From the NCBI GenBank assembly GCA_037577475.1, contig CM075184.1, positions 27,501,594 through 27,565,593 on the forward strand: a DNA stretch of 64,000 bases, written 5' to 3'. The notes under the pieces are model-generated. The model made no database searches. It was not told where the DNA came from and saw only the letters and a program-made list of their open reading frames with translations. A program made the translations under genes and the position numbers. How positions within the stretch are numbered: the stretch's first letter is position 1; every line of letters begins with the position of its first letter. Positions 13,602 to 26,640 of this stretch are shown here, one piece after another. Origin of the DNA: Chaunax sp. Z400 (lineage: Eukaryota > Chordata > Actinopteri > Lophiiformes > Chaunacidae).

Positions 13602-15769
13602 TAAAACCGCTTGACTTGTATTGATGTGCCCACAGCCAATGAAACAGATTTGTACAAGAAGATTCCCCTTTGTTGTTTTAATTGGTTAGTTTGGATTAAA
13701 CCAAAGTCACACAATAACGCAAACAAACTAACTGATCAAGGCAGCAGGATACAGCTACCATGTTGTGTGATGGAAAATTATTGTTTTTGTTGATGGAGTC
13801 CAGCTGCTCTGAAGGCAGCATAGATAAGACATAATGGTTTCAGTTTTCCATCAGAAAGGTCGACTTGATGGCAAGTGAAAATATAAATATACCCTAGATT
13901 TACACTTATATTGTTAGGTGGGCCTTTATGTGAATAAAATTCATTTTGCTGCTGCCCCATTCAAAGAAAATTGCTTCGATTTTTGTGACAGTACTCTTGT
14001 GTACTTCCTCAAAGCAGCGTCATGCCGACCGCCGTCTACTGGTAATACACTGACTATGTATGACTCATCCAACCCCACGTCAAAGAATCCACACGACCCC
14101 TGTAATGTTTGTCCCTATTTCATTTAGTGTCTCAGAGGGTGCAGACACCTGTCCATGGTCATTGCATTAATGTTTCATCTGAAGGAGAACACACACGTAT
14201 GCAGGATTGCGTCTAAGCATGTCTAAAGACTTGATAAACATTCATCAGTGCTCCACTGCTTCAATATTAAACAAAATGTCAAATGAACAAATTATAGGTC
14301 AAAACCAGCCTTAATGTTACAAATCAGTCTGTTGCTCAAGATTTGAAATCCCTAGCACACAACTTGTAAAAGCAGTCGCTGCTGCTCATAATACTAAGTA
14401 GAGCGTGGTAATCATTGAGGCAACCTGATGAATGTATGAACACTTTTATCAACTCAGACTTTCTCTCATTTGGATTTTGGAAGCTGCGGTTCTGTTTGGA
14501 GAGATTTAAATGAGAAAATTCAACTGAAAGTGTAAAATAGGATGAAATTAGTACTTTGAAAAATCATCACCAAATGGCTCTCCTTGGATGAGAATGTTTT
14601 TGCTGATTAATTACTCATAAAACAACCCAACAATCTTCTCCTGCATGATCCAGAAGTCATGATACGCACTTTAATGATGGTTTATCCCCACAGGAGCAAA
14701 TTAACTATCCTGTGTTGAGGTAGAACAGTAGGAAACTGGGGTCAGGCATTTCTGCAAAGTCAGAACTCACTGACTAATTAAGGAGCCATACATATACAGA
14801 GCAGAGGAGAGTTCAGGCAAAATGCAAATGTTGGACAAGACAAGGGCTTTTGTTTAATGAGTTATAATGAGTTCATGAGTTGTCAAGTTATCAGATAGAA
14901 ACACATTTCTTCAGACAAAAAAATGTAGCTATTAGATCCTGTTACAGCAGGGACATTAATGGAATGCTCAACTAAAGCATACAGAGTCTGAATTAATTAG
15001 TGCAATAGGATGTTTTAGTTAAAGTCATGAATCCAGTGTTGTTTGCTTTGCTTGTAAGCGATGGTAGTGTCCGACCGAAGCAAACAAGGTAAAGTACACT
15101 ATGTGGATTAATTAGATCCAATCGTAAAGACTACATGTCTTGCTAGAATTGACTTAGTCTGCAATATTGATCCTTATGAAACAGAGAAAAGTGACTTGGT
15201 GATCAAGCAAAGGGCTTATACATGGGGAGATTTCGATTCTATTACAACATAGATTTCTAGTGTCTGCACATATGTCCCATGTCTTCCAGCCTAATTAGAC
15301 ATAAAATAATTACAAATAAATTAGATTACTGTATGCCTATAGTAAGAGATATAAAAATGTTTGTACCAAATACCTGGGATAACATATTCTGCACAAATAT
15401 GTGTATTTTGTGATGACGTGAAAATTTCAAGTCACAGATCAGTGATCTACTGACCACACCTCTTCTCTAACAGCTCCTGTGTTTTAATTACAGTAAGGAT
15501 ACTGAAGTATGACATTCTGTCCCTTGGATCGGTTGAGGCAACCAACTACTGTCACCATTTATTGAGCAATCCCTGGCTGTGTGACATCACAATGAACCTC
15601 CCCATTTGAAGTGCCTTTTCTTCAACTTACTGTCATCCATTCAGACTAACCTGGAGAATCTTATTACTGAAATTAACTAGGGTGTCATCAAGGTGACAAC
15701 TGACAGTTCAAAACCCAAAGACTGCTCATCTTCTATCATAAATGACAAAGAGAAGCACCAAATCCTTAC

Positions 15770-15910
15770 CTTTAAGGAGCAGAGACCAGCCAATATTTGA
15801 CATTTTTGCTTGAAAAATGACTGAAACCATCAGCCGTTTGTTAAAATAGCCAGCAACTAATTTTATTTTGATTGAGTAACTGATTAATAATTGCGGCAGC
15901 TCTAAAGTGA
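15770..15910. repeat. Interspersed repeat fragment
   Basis: The segment TTTTTGCTTGAAAAATGACT followed by AACTGATTAATAATTGC and GCAGCTCTAAA matches a dispersed sequence I associate with many teleost introns. Family not assigned. Confidence 0.4.
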
Positions 15911-16962
15911 AAACTAAATATGCTTTTGGTTGTCAAAGAAGAAAAACGTAACCCATCCACCTCCAGTGAGTCTGTCTTTTTGAAACTTAGACATTTAATT
16001 TGAAATACATTATTATACTACACTAATTATCAGGCCCAATGATATTTCTCAGGCAGATGTGATGCATACAAATAGAAATACAGTAAATTCCACAGTATTT
16101 GGTGGGACCAGATTTTATGGTGTTTGGCCTATACATAACTGTGATTCTGCTGGAGGACACTGACATTAAAGAGGTGAGACATGATCTCTTCTTTAAGGCC
16201 ACGGGAAACAGAGTGAAGCACTAAAAATTCTGCTCAACAAGGAGCAGGCCTGCCAATTTTTCATTTTATCCTTCTGCCTTTTCTTCTTTCGTCCCTCTGT
16301 CCCCACTGTGTTTGTCACCCCATGAATATCTTCCTGGACCTCACCTCTCAGTCTGCTGCATTATCCTCCACCTTGTGACAGTTTATGAATTTTTAATCCA
16401 CAACACCCATGACTGTTCTGCAGATATATGTGCTGACATCATAATCCTTATTTTAGATGTGCTCTAAAATGTACCTGAATTATGTAAGAACTGAAGGACC
16501 AAGGGCAAAAGGATAGAAAACAAACTATATGATTATCTTAACTTATTGAAGTTATGACTGCACCTGCAGTCAGCCAGGTGAGTCTCACCTGGGGCTTACT
16601 ATCACCTCTGTTTTCACCCATCCATCCCCTCTTCCTCCTTCTGCACTTAAATTCCAGTGAAAGCTCACCTGCTAATCACACATGCTCAAGTCTCTCGTCT
16701 TAGTGAGTCCCCAGGGCCTACGGAGAGCTATGCACGCATAAATGTTCAGTGGCTAAGGGACCACAGACTGAGTGGCGAGGGTTCAGTCAGGTGGCAAAGA
16801 AGTCACACTGACCTTGGCTGAAGCAGGAAGTAGACAAGGGCTTCTGGGATACACTGTCCTGTTTGCAGCGGTAATAGCAACTTGATGAATGATGTCGCTG
16901 AGGGACACAGTGGACTTTTCCACCTTATTGAAATATTAACAGCCAGTCTGGCCAAGGCATTA

Positions 16963-17385
16963 CAGTGGCCCTGAAGTGCAAATCATAATGACAAATAGGA
17001 AAACACAACAACTCAAAAAACACAACGACAAATAACACAATGTAACAACAAATGGCAAAACACAACTACTCACAAAATAGATACATGCTATCGAGAAAGA
17101 TCGTCTCTGATTGGACAGCCGTCTTTTTGAAAGGAAGGAAATGTACGGAACCAGGATGGAGAAATCAAGAACGCTAACATGCATCACCCTCATCACTAAA
17201 AAGTTATTAAAGTTATTAAAACTTATTATTAAATGTATTAGAATGTATTTCAAATGTGTCCAATTGGTGACGATCTTTGTCAATAGCAGGTACCTTTTCC
17301 ATGTAGATGTTAATGTTGTTATGTTGTTTTATTTGTTGTTGTGTTTTCCTATTTGTCATTGTGATTTGCACTTCAGGGCTGCCAG
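16963..17385. mobile_element. MITE with 42-bp near-perfect terminal inverted repeats, hAT-like
   Basis: The left end CAGTGGCCCTGAAGTGCAAAT continues through GACAAATAGGAAAACACAAC. The right end, reversed, repeats the 42 bases starting CTGAAGTGCAAATC with a single mismatch. The CAGTG terminus is typical of hAT elements. The roughly 420-base interior shows no transposase. A clean 8-bp target duplication could not be confirmed by eye. Open frames of 107 and 128 codons that cross it come from the AT-rich inverted repeats. Confidence 0.7.
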
Positions 17386-17732
17386 AGGACATGGCCAAGA
17401 AAAGGGAATGTGCTGTGTTGAAGGTATACAAATGACAGCCCTGATGCTGTTGGACCTTTTTTTTTTAACCAATCACCTCATCACAGGCGACTGGTAAGCT
17501 GCTTCCATGTGGCCATCTATCACAGGCATCCACAGGGACCCAGCCTAATGAAAATTGGGCTAACAGAGACCGTTAACCCCATTTAAGCAGTACTGAATGT
17601 TTAAAGAACTAACCTTCCCCAAGGCGAAAAACAAACTGGGGTAAAAAAGGCAACAAGTGGAGAAGACAGCTACAGAGTCTGACACAGATTAAAAACATCT
17701 CAATTCATGGTATTCTTTTTTATTATGATCAT

Positions 17733-17768
17733 TTCTTCTTTTTCTTTTTCTTTTTCTTCTTCTTCTAC
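17733..17768. repeat. TTTC/TTC-rich simple repeat
   Basis: Pyrimidine tract of TTTTTC units passing into TTC units. Confidence 0.8.
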
Positions 17769-18604
17769 TAATATCCTGTTTTTTTTCTGTCACACCAAAA
17801 TGATTTGGTTTGTAAAATATGAGAAAATAATTCCATTTCTAAAAGCCCAAACACTCATTTTTTTGTGGCACTAACAGTCTAAAATCTAAATATGTTCCCC
17901 TCACTATAATCTAACATAAAGGGAAGCAGGAAAAGTGTAAGATTTGAGAGGCCAGAATCATTAAATGCCCCACATTTCTGCTCTGATTTACAATTTTAAA
18001 TGTTGTGCAGTCTCTTTTCAAATCTTGCTGCAGTGTAGTGGCTTGAACGTACAAATGCAGGATGCTTCAGGGAGGTGAAGTAATTGAAATAATTACCTCC
18101 TATCAGACTCTGTTTGGACATCTATGATCTCCTATGAAGGGCTTAGACTGAGGGTTGGCCACACACAGCAGTTTATGAGTATGCATGTGTGTGTTTGTGT
18201 TGTGATGAGTGTGCGTAGTCTGCTGCAGAGCTTTGCCAAACACCAGCTTGATGACAGCAGCTGGAGAGTAGTGATGCAATGATCTTGTTGCCATGGAGAC
18301 CCGAGGTTCCCCAGCATCTCCAAAAATCCAAGGGCGGTGCAAAGTCACTGGGCTGACTGGGACATCGTGCTGCTGTGACGAGACGAAGATGCACAGGGAC
18401 TCTTAACTAACTTCACTCACCTCTCGTCAAGCAATGTGTGCAGTGAAAAATAAAAATCTGATTTTTAAATCTAATAGCAGTAAGTCAGATAGAATACACA
18501 TTCTCATGCTATTCTTACATATTGCAGAAGTAGTTTCATGTTAGCCCTTCATGCTAAATCGCCATGTCAGCTTTTCCCTTGTTGTCGAAACATCTTTTCA
18601 CCAA

Positions 18605-18720
18605 AGAAAATCACCTCTAGCATATCCTAGAGGTGATTAAATTTTGGTGATGATCCGGATGATTGTCGGGCCTTGGTTTTGGAGGAGAGGTTTGCGCTCT
18701 CTGAGCGCTCTTGTTTTTAA
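18605..18720. repeat. Interspersed repeat fragment with GCGCTCTCTGAGCG
   Basis: The order TGATGATCCGGATGA then GGTTTGCGCTCTCTGAGCGC resembles a dispersed teleost repeat. A short related piece with CGCGCTCTCTGAATGCTTTT lies at 27845-27900. Confidence 0.4.
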
Positions 18721-21700
18721 GTCTTTAGTTTTATTCAAGGTTTTCTTTCTCCCCAAATAAATGTCTTAATCAATTTATCCCAGTGGTCAAAAGTTTTTTT
18801 GGGGAATAAAAATATAAACTTTGGTCTGTTTCTTAAATCCCCTTCAATCTGTGTTTTTTCTTTCTTTATTCTCGTAATTTTTCCTCCTGCCTCAGTAAAG
18901 ATAAATACTCAGGGGAATGGACTGCTTGTTCTGGACATTGTGTTGAGAGAGGCAGCAAGAGCTATGCTGTTTACCCATGTTAGCACTGCTTACAATTCAA
19001 TACAAGAGGAAGCTGGCATGGTTGTTGGGTTTAGTCAGGCTTGTGCCCATAGAGAAGACTTAACCCACATCGGGGGGAGGGGGAGTGCCCTGTGAAATGA
19101 GCCAACTTGGCCCTCTTTGAGACCCCTGTCTTTGAATGCTGCCTCAAACTGAATATCCAGCTCTGTTTCACTTGAGGCCCGTCAGAGTTTGACCTGAGCT
19201 TCAGCATCATGCACTAGGCTTCAAACTGACTGTCGCAATCTTGTTGGCTGTCAGTGTTAGTTGAATGGTAATGGCGTAAGGCTAAGCTGACAAGAATAAC
19301 AACATCAATCAAACAAACAGAACGCCCCCGTCACCCACACCTGTATGTCAACATAAACAATCTGCATCACAGCTCAAGATTTTTTTTCCAATTCGGAAAG
19401 TGTGTTTTATGTGCGAGGAGTGTGTTGTGGAGCTGAGGGCTGTGTGACAGGAATAAGAAACGACTCCTGGTTGTCCTCTCAGGGGCTCAGTGGATCTCTG
19501 CATCTCTGCAGCTAATTGTCTCCTCCGCTGTGCGTCTGCATTTTGAGTGCTGCAGCAGTGTTGTTCCTGTCACAGGCTGCTGATTGCTCCTGATATTAAT
19601 GGAGAAGATGCTGCCTCGCATATAAAGATGGTATAATCATTGAATCAAAGACCATATCATAAAACCGATAATTATTAAGAAATTACACGTTAAATTTCTC
19701 CTCTTATTTCTATAAATGGAAACCAGTATAACCCCCTAATAATTGTCATAAGGGTTCCTTATTATCTTCCCCATCACCCAGGGCGTTCTCAGAAGTGCCA
19801 GTGAACTTGATGTGTGTGCTCATTAGCATCATCTGTCTTTGTTCATGTGTTTGTGTCAGTTTATGAATGCAGTCAGTCTTTATGTACTGTATGAGTATCT
19901 GTGCCCCAGAGGGCTCTCCATCTCCACTGTCTCTAAATGAGAGCAGTTTTATCTTTATTATCCTTCCACCCCGGGATTGAATAACCCCAGAGTGGTGTTT
20001 GGGGTAAAATAAAGGTGTCACAGTCCAGACTAGTTTGATTGTTTTCTGCCAACAGTGGTGAACTTTTTCCTGGTCATAGGAAACATTGAAAACTTGGGCA
20101 AAAAAGGACAACTGTAGTCAAGGTGCCCCTGTGCATTCTTCAGTCTTCAGTGAGCCACATTCACCTTCCAGTCATTTCTACCATGAAGAATCACTGAGGC
20201 ATGTGTCTCTAATCTAGATTATAGTGGATTTGTTGAAACACACATTTTAACACACATATAACACTGCTATCAAGAAGCCCTCCACATAAACATTAATGAA
20301 AAAAATTCATGACAAAATGCATCAATATTTTCAGTTTCCTTTCGGAAAGTGTTTTTTTGGCAGCAAGGTGACAACATGGTGAAAATATTCTAAATATAGT
20401 GTGCACTTAAACAGATATTGGTTTGTTTTTTAGGTGGCCCTTTTCTTAGTTGGCTAAAATGTGTTTTGCTGCTGCACCCTTCCAGCACAGCACAATAGCT
20501 TCACTCTTCCTGTCGTACTCTTGCTAATCCTCCAAACTGGGCTCGCGCAAACCCCAATCTACTTTAGGCAATAGAGTGATTATGGATAAGCATCTCATAC
20601 AGCCTCACTTTACAAAACCTAAACTACCTCTTTAATTTGTTTGTGCGCCGCCACGAGTCTGCCGGGCCCTGCTAATTATAGATGTATTTATTTCTGCTTG
20701 GCACATTTTCTTTGTTGCGACTGAGTTGCATTTTAATGATTTAGCAAAACCCATTTTCCAGCTTCATTCACATTCCTCCTGGTATTTGCAGGCGACTGTG
20801 ATTGGATCTTTGAGGTTTTTGTTCACATGGACTCCAGCGGCGTGTTGTGCAGTGCACTGTCCATGACGGTGTGCAGGTGGCTGTTGTGTTTGAGTGAAAT
20901 TAGTGAATAGGTCAGTATTTGTTCAATTAGAGGGAATCCAAGTTTAAATGATCGTCATTATCAGGCAAAATATGTCCTCTTAATTAATCTATTCAAACTA
21001 TTTATTATTATCAAATAAGCATTCATCAGGTTTGCGATAGATTAAACTGTGAACCTGAAACAAACTTTCCCCTCTAATGTGCAGTCATGTACATCATGTG
21101 TAGACCATAAATATTAGACAGACTGAGCGTACTTCTAACATTTGTCAGAAAGCACAGGAATTGTTTATATCTAGGTCACCTGAATTTAGTGACATGAAAT
21201 TGATTTTAGAGATATTCTGGTACTTTGCACACACATTTCCTACACATTACATTTTAGATATGTAATTTTTGATCACAGCACATCATTTAATCTGTTAGAT
21301 GGAAACATACGTACTGTATATAATAGCAAATTAAATCTCTATCAGATTGAACTCATTCTTGGCTCACAGATCTACACATTTATTTCAATGCTTTAGTGAA
21401 ATTCTGAACTTGTGCTAATTTTCTGCTTTTGCGAGGCAGACATGGCGACTGCTCCTCAAATGCTCCTCTGCTAATGTAATCCAGCAGAATGAATACATTG
21501 ACGTGATGTGGCTGGACGTCCAGCTAGTTATGTGAGTTGGTTTGCGGTACCTCTTGTCATCAGATATATTAGATTCTGATGCCAGAGATGTAATGTGACA
21601 GAACTGGAGGACAACTATGAAAGGCAATGAAAGAGTTCTGAGCTCATCTCAGGGCACTGGTGGAAATCTTGAAAATGAATGTTCTATGCAGACAATTCAA

Positions 21701-22030
21701 GTCAATGAATGTTGGATTCGAAAAAAAAATGTATGGTTGTCTTTTTGTGTACCTACAAACACTTAGATGCTGAGCTTTAGTGATATATTCCAAACAAGTC
21801 TGCTGGAGGATGGAGTTGTACCATGAGGTGTTGGACAGCTGGCTGTATCCCTGTTGGAGTGATTTCAATTAATAGGAGAAGCAGAACAAATGTGCATAAA
21901 TTTCCTCTTAAGCAAAGTTTCCAAAAATCTCAGTTCAGCAGTAATGTGAATTGTTAAGAGCTTATGTAGCCATAAACAAATTTCAATCATTTTTGCTGTT
22001 TTCCTTGAACTGTCAAATCGCTCTATGCAG

Positions 22031-22576
22031 TGTCAGCATCATGGTTTTGGTTTTGTAGGTTTTGTGTTTTATGATTTATTTTGAAAGTTATTTTCTCCAC
22101 GTCTTGTCTTTTACTTTTCACTTCCTGTCTTTATTCTGTTTTCGCTCCATGGTGATTGCTGAAATATTCTCACCTGTGCCCCGTCCCCACCTGCTCCCAA
22201 TCCTGTCTCGTCTCTTTGTGTATTTATTCTGTGTGTTTCCCATTGTTCAGTGCCAGTTTGTCATGTTTCCCATGGTTTCCTTTCCAATGCGTTTTTTTAG
22301 CTGTCTCCTTTGTGTTTCTGTTGTGTCCCTTGTGAGTTTCCTTTGTTTGTATCTGTCTGTATTTTGGATTTTTGTCTTTCCCCTGGAGTTTTGGTTTTCA
22401 GTTATTTCTTGGACGAGTTAGATTTCTTTGTTTGGACTTTATTTTTCTTGTTCATAGACTTTCTGCAGCCTGTAAGTTTTAGTATTTTTGTTAATTAAAT
22501 CACTGAATTGCATTTCCCATGTCTCTGGCTTCAGTCTGCATTTGGGTCCTCACTATTATCTTGCTGGAACATGACA
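22031..22576 (+). mobile_element. LTR-like interspersed repeat, copy 2
   Basis: The unit starts TGTCA and ends TGACA. Like the copy at 4905-5410 in the opposite orientation, it contains a TCTGTGTGTTTCC block, an ATTAAA, and the closing phrase CAGTCTGCATTTGGGTCCT. Its length of about 546 bases and TG..CA ends fit a solo LTR, but no flanking target duplication is obvious. The 119-codon open frame inside it is not a recognisable protein. Confidence 0.5.
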
Positions 22577-25500
22577 GTCAGAGCTCATAATAAATGCCGT
22601 TTTTAGAATCCCCTCTTTGCTCATAAGCCTCAAGCTGTTCAGTAACACTGATTGAAACCTCATCAAGATAATTTCTTCAAATGGTCTGATTGATGTTCAT
22701 TCATGCAATTAAAATGGCATTCATTTTTCATTCAGTAGTTTCATGTCACAAGCATCTCTGCAACATGGCATTTCTGTGGCAATGAAATGGACTTTGCATT
22801 TTTGTAGAGCTCCATAGAAAGGTGAGAGAGAACAGGGATCATTGAGAGTACTAAAGTCAAGTGACCAAGCCTGATTTCAGTGGATAATGGTTATTTTGCC
22901 TTATGTTATGTTGGTATTCTGCCAGATTATTCGTGAAAACCATGAGCAGTTTAGTTATACTGTATTAGAAAGCATCTCAAATCACCACACCTTCACCCAA
23001 AATGTTGGCTCTGCTTATAAATGTAACCAAATCTAACCGGAAAGTAAAGCATCTAAGAAAATGTAGCACATGTTTACCTGTACCTTTACCTGAATCATTA
23101 ACATTCAATAATATAGCTTGCGTGTGGAAAATAAAATCAATTTCATAATCAGTGTCTTTGTATGGCTTTCAATGACATCATAAAAATAAATATAACTTCC
23201 GACTGGACATTATGTACATATGGTATATCACCTTTATTGCAGTCTGCACTTGTGTCTTCACTGGTTGAGTCATTTTTGAGTCACTGTGACGTGACGAAGA
23301 AGATTAATCATAACACATTGACTGATAATCCTCTTAAACCTGTCTGTACTTACAGTGCTGTGAGTATATGAATGAAAATACCAAGTGTGTCCAGAGACAC
23401 CCTCATTGGCCCTGTGCATAAGACCTTTTTACTGCTCTTTCGAATTTTGACAGTAATACTGTAACTGCTATTCTTTTATTAAAGCAACCTCAACAAGATT
23501 TTTCACGCAATCTTAAAAGGAATATATAATAATCTGATGCCAAAATTTTTTTATTGAGTGTGATATACTGTAGGCTGTCAGCGCAGAGATTTCTTGGAGC
23601 TAGTTGACTTTCTTATTTCAGCACTTGGGTTCAGAATTTCTCATTGAAAGATTCTCTGTGTTTATAGCTGTAAAGGTACTCTGTGTGGGTGGTTAATCGC
23701 TGCTCATGTGGCGAGGTGATGCAGATGAGATGACTAGTGAGATGAATACAGCGGCTGAAGCAGGCTGTGCATGCTTGCAGGCTAAGACACGGGAAAATGC
23801 AGAAGTGTAGTAATGTTTGTAAAGACAGGGTTATAAAAGGAGACCTTCAGATGTTAAAGAAGAAAAAAGTTGAATGAATTGGAATAAAAGCATACACACA
23901 TGCATTGTCTCAAACAGCGATGGTTCGCCAGCAAGGTGACTTATTTGCTATGTGGGTAAAGACTAAAATGGTACCTTAAGTGTATGGGTAATTGTGCCAC
24001 GAAGAAAATTACTCTCAGCAGGCATTAATTTTGTTATAAAATATCTTATGAACAATAAAAAATAATCCCTCTAATTTGTGGAGTCATAGGAGGTTGAAAT
24101 TAACACTGTGAACACCAATTTATTTGTCCCGACAGAGCATGCTAAATTTGTAAAATGGCAAAAACTGCCGTGTGAAGTTATTCTTTGTGATTCTTGCTTG
24201 TTAAAGTCAAACATTAATTTAAATTAGATTTTAATTTGTAGTAAGAAGGAAGGGTTCGAGACGTTTCCTGACCTTCCTCTCAGTTGGTGTTGAGGGTTCT
24301 GTCCTCTGGCCTTTCTCTCATCGCATCCCCCCCACAATGATGATTGTTGGGGAGAGAGCAGAGGCAGCTCAGCGTGAGTCCAGCTGGTGTCACGACTGCC
24401 TGAAAAAGAGCTAACTCTTGTTGTCTATTTAAGATGTAGGATCCTGGGGGTTAAGATCATTTGTGGTTAGTCAGGAGCTCCTTTTTTGTTGACTCTAAAA
24501 GAAGTATAACTTTCTTTGTTTTTCTCAGGTATCCCTGCTCATCTCTGGTATGTCCACCTCCCTTTATCATCAGAAAAATACAAAAGAGAAGCTTTTATTG
24601 CTGCTTCATTTGCTCATTTTTCCATTCAACAAACTATTATGGCCGTGTCCCGACTGTCCTGACAACACAAAGGCGGCAACATTGTCCACCAAAAGAAATA
24701 AACCAATTCATTCAATGCACAAGTCTGCTCATGGTGCACTCTCTGGAGCATGAGGAAGGATAATGAAAAACCCTGTGTGTGGAGGATACATTGCCTCACG
24801 ACTGTCTAAGAGCCTGTTTGTCTGTGTGTGCACACCATCTGGTACTGGATGGATGAAGACAATGATAAATCTAGTGCATGTATGCTTGTTTGTGTGTGTC
24901 TGCATGCATACACGTCTAGGTGTGGTTGCAAGATAGCTAAGCCTAAGTACCTGGTGTGGGAGAGCTCCGAAACACAGTGTCCTTCTGAATCCTTGTATGG
25001 ATGCAAACGCAGCAGATGCAGGGTGCCTCCTTCTATCATGGGCCGTGATCAGTAACACATTTGACCTGCTGTCTGCTCAGTCAGGGAAACAGTATCGGCT
25101 GTTTGCACTTTTTACAGAAGGAGCTCCGAGCCCTTTGCACAGTGCTGCCCAAAGGCAATCCCTGCAATCCTCTTCATAAACATTGCTTTAGGTAGTGGTG
25201 AGCAGAGTAAGTTTGTCCCTAAGCCTTAAGGGTACATATTGAATACATAGTGATTCCATACCTGATGAAAGCAGGTTGTGGTCTCTCAGGTTGGTCATGC
25301 ATTGTGCATTATGAAGCTCTTTTGTTTGTTTTTCTGAATTAAATTTCTGATACCGTTATACATGGTGGCTGTTGTTGGATGACTGTGTATTTCAGGGCAA
25401 ACTAAACACCCATAGATGCTTTACTTGGGTTGTTTGTCATCATTATTGTCTTACAAACTAGAAAGGGTGGAGTTTTGGTTTATCCACATGGATATGTGAT

Positions 25501-26444
25501 GTACTACAACCATACACTCGTTAAGCACATTAAGAAAGACATGGATAATAAGCCTGACAACAAACAAATACACAAAAAGGTGGCAGAATTTATCATTAGC
25601 ATGGCTCTGAGCAGGGGTACAATGGCCTTGTTAGTTCAGAAGTAATGGCCAGAGGCAGTGACTTCCTAGAGTGTACTTATTGGACTTACCTCCTCATAAA
25701 ACCACATCATACATGAGCTTTAGAGGAGCTGGTGGGCATTTTTTTTTAGCTTTGGAGAGGCTAGTTGTTTACCCCTGCTGCAGTCATTAAGCTTAAAGTG
25801 AGCTAACCAACTCCTAGCTCTATACTGAGAGCACATGTGCGAGAGTGGCATCGATCTTCTCATCTAACACTCCACAAGAAAGTGAATGAAATCATTATTT
25901 TCTTTAAATGTCAAACAGTTCCTTTAAAAATGATTACATTAGTAAGTTTAGCAGATAACTTTGTTTGTCACTGCTGGAATCAGTCACCAAATGTGACTCT
26001 AATTTACTGCAGGCTATTTAAAACATGTTTAAATGAAATGTTTGTGAAGGTTCTGCCCAAGAAAAAAAGTAAGAAGTAAAACAAATAGGCCCAGGTGGAA
26101 GCAAAAGCACATTAAATACTCTAACAGCATTATATTATACACCGTGTTGTTTCTTGAGTTATGTTAAAGTCAAATCCAGTGACAAAAAGAATATTAGCAA
26201 TTTAAACAAATGCTACCTACTGTGCTGTACGTCAAGAATAAATAACCAGCATGCAGCTAATGTGAAGTAATGGCTCTGCAGGAAAAAAAGATCCATTCTT
26301 ATACAGTGGAGAAACCATAGTAAAATGCTCTGGTGCCCTTTTAGTGGAGAAAATGGAATGCAGTCCTGTTAGGGCTGCTGTATATAATGGCCTCTATTAC
26401 CTCTAAACGGTTAAGTAGTTTGTAACAGTTTCACAATAAATGCA

Positions 26445-26640
26445 TCATATCATACCATATCAGATCAGATCATATATCGTCATATTATATCATATATTAT
26501 ATCATATATGATATCATATAACATATTGGATCAGATCATATATCAAATCCACCTATCACATGATATGATATCAGATCAGATCTATAACAAATCAGCTTAT
26601 CACATATCATTTATGATATATCATAATGATATATAATACA
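26445..26640. repeat. Degenerate ATCATAT/ATCAGATC repeat tract
   Basis: About 200 bases of imperfectly repeated ATCATAT and ATCAGATC units with many self-complementary pieces. It borders the 146-codon open frame at 26626-27066. Confidence 0.75.

Noticed and set aside
16960..17497. 107- and 128-codon open frames
   Set aside because: They run across the inverted repeats and interior of the hAT-like MITE and match no transposase.
22062..22498. Hydrophobic 119- and 62-codon open frames
   Set aside because: They arise from T-rich sequence in the second LTR-like copy; the apparent membrane segments reflect base composition.
24461..25058. Cluster of overlapping open frames up to 109 codons on both strands
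   Set aside because: The frames overlap on both strands, have no recognised motifs and no consistent splice sites.
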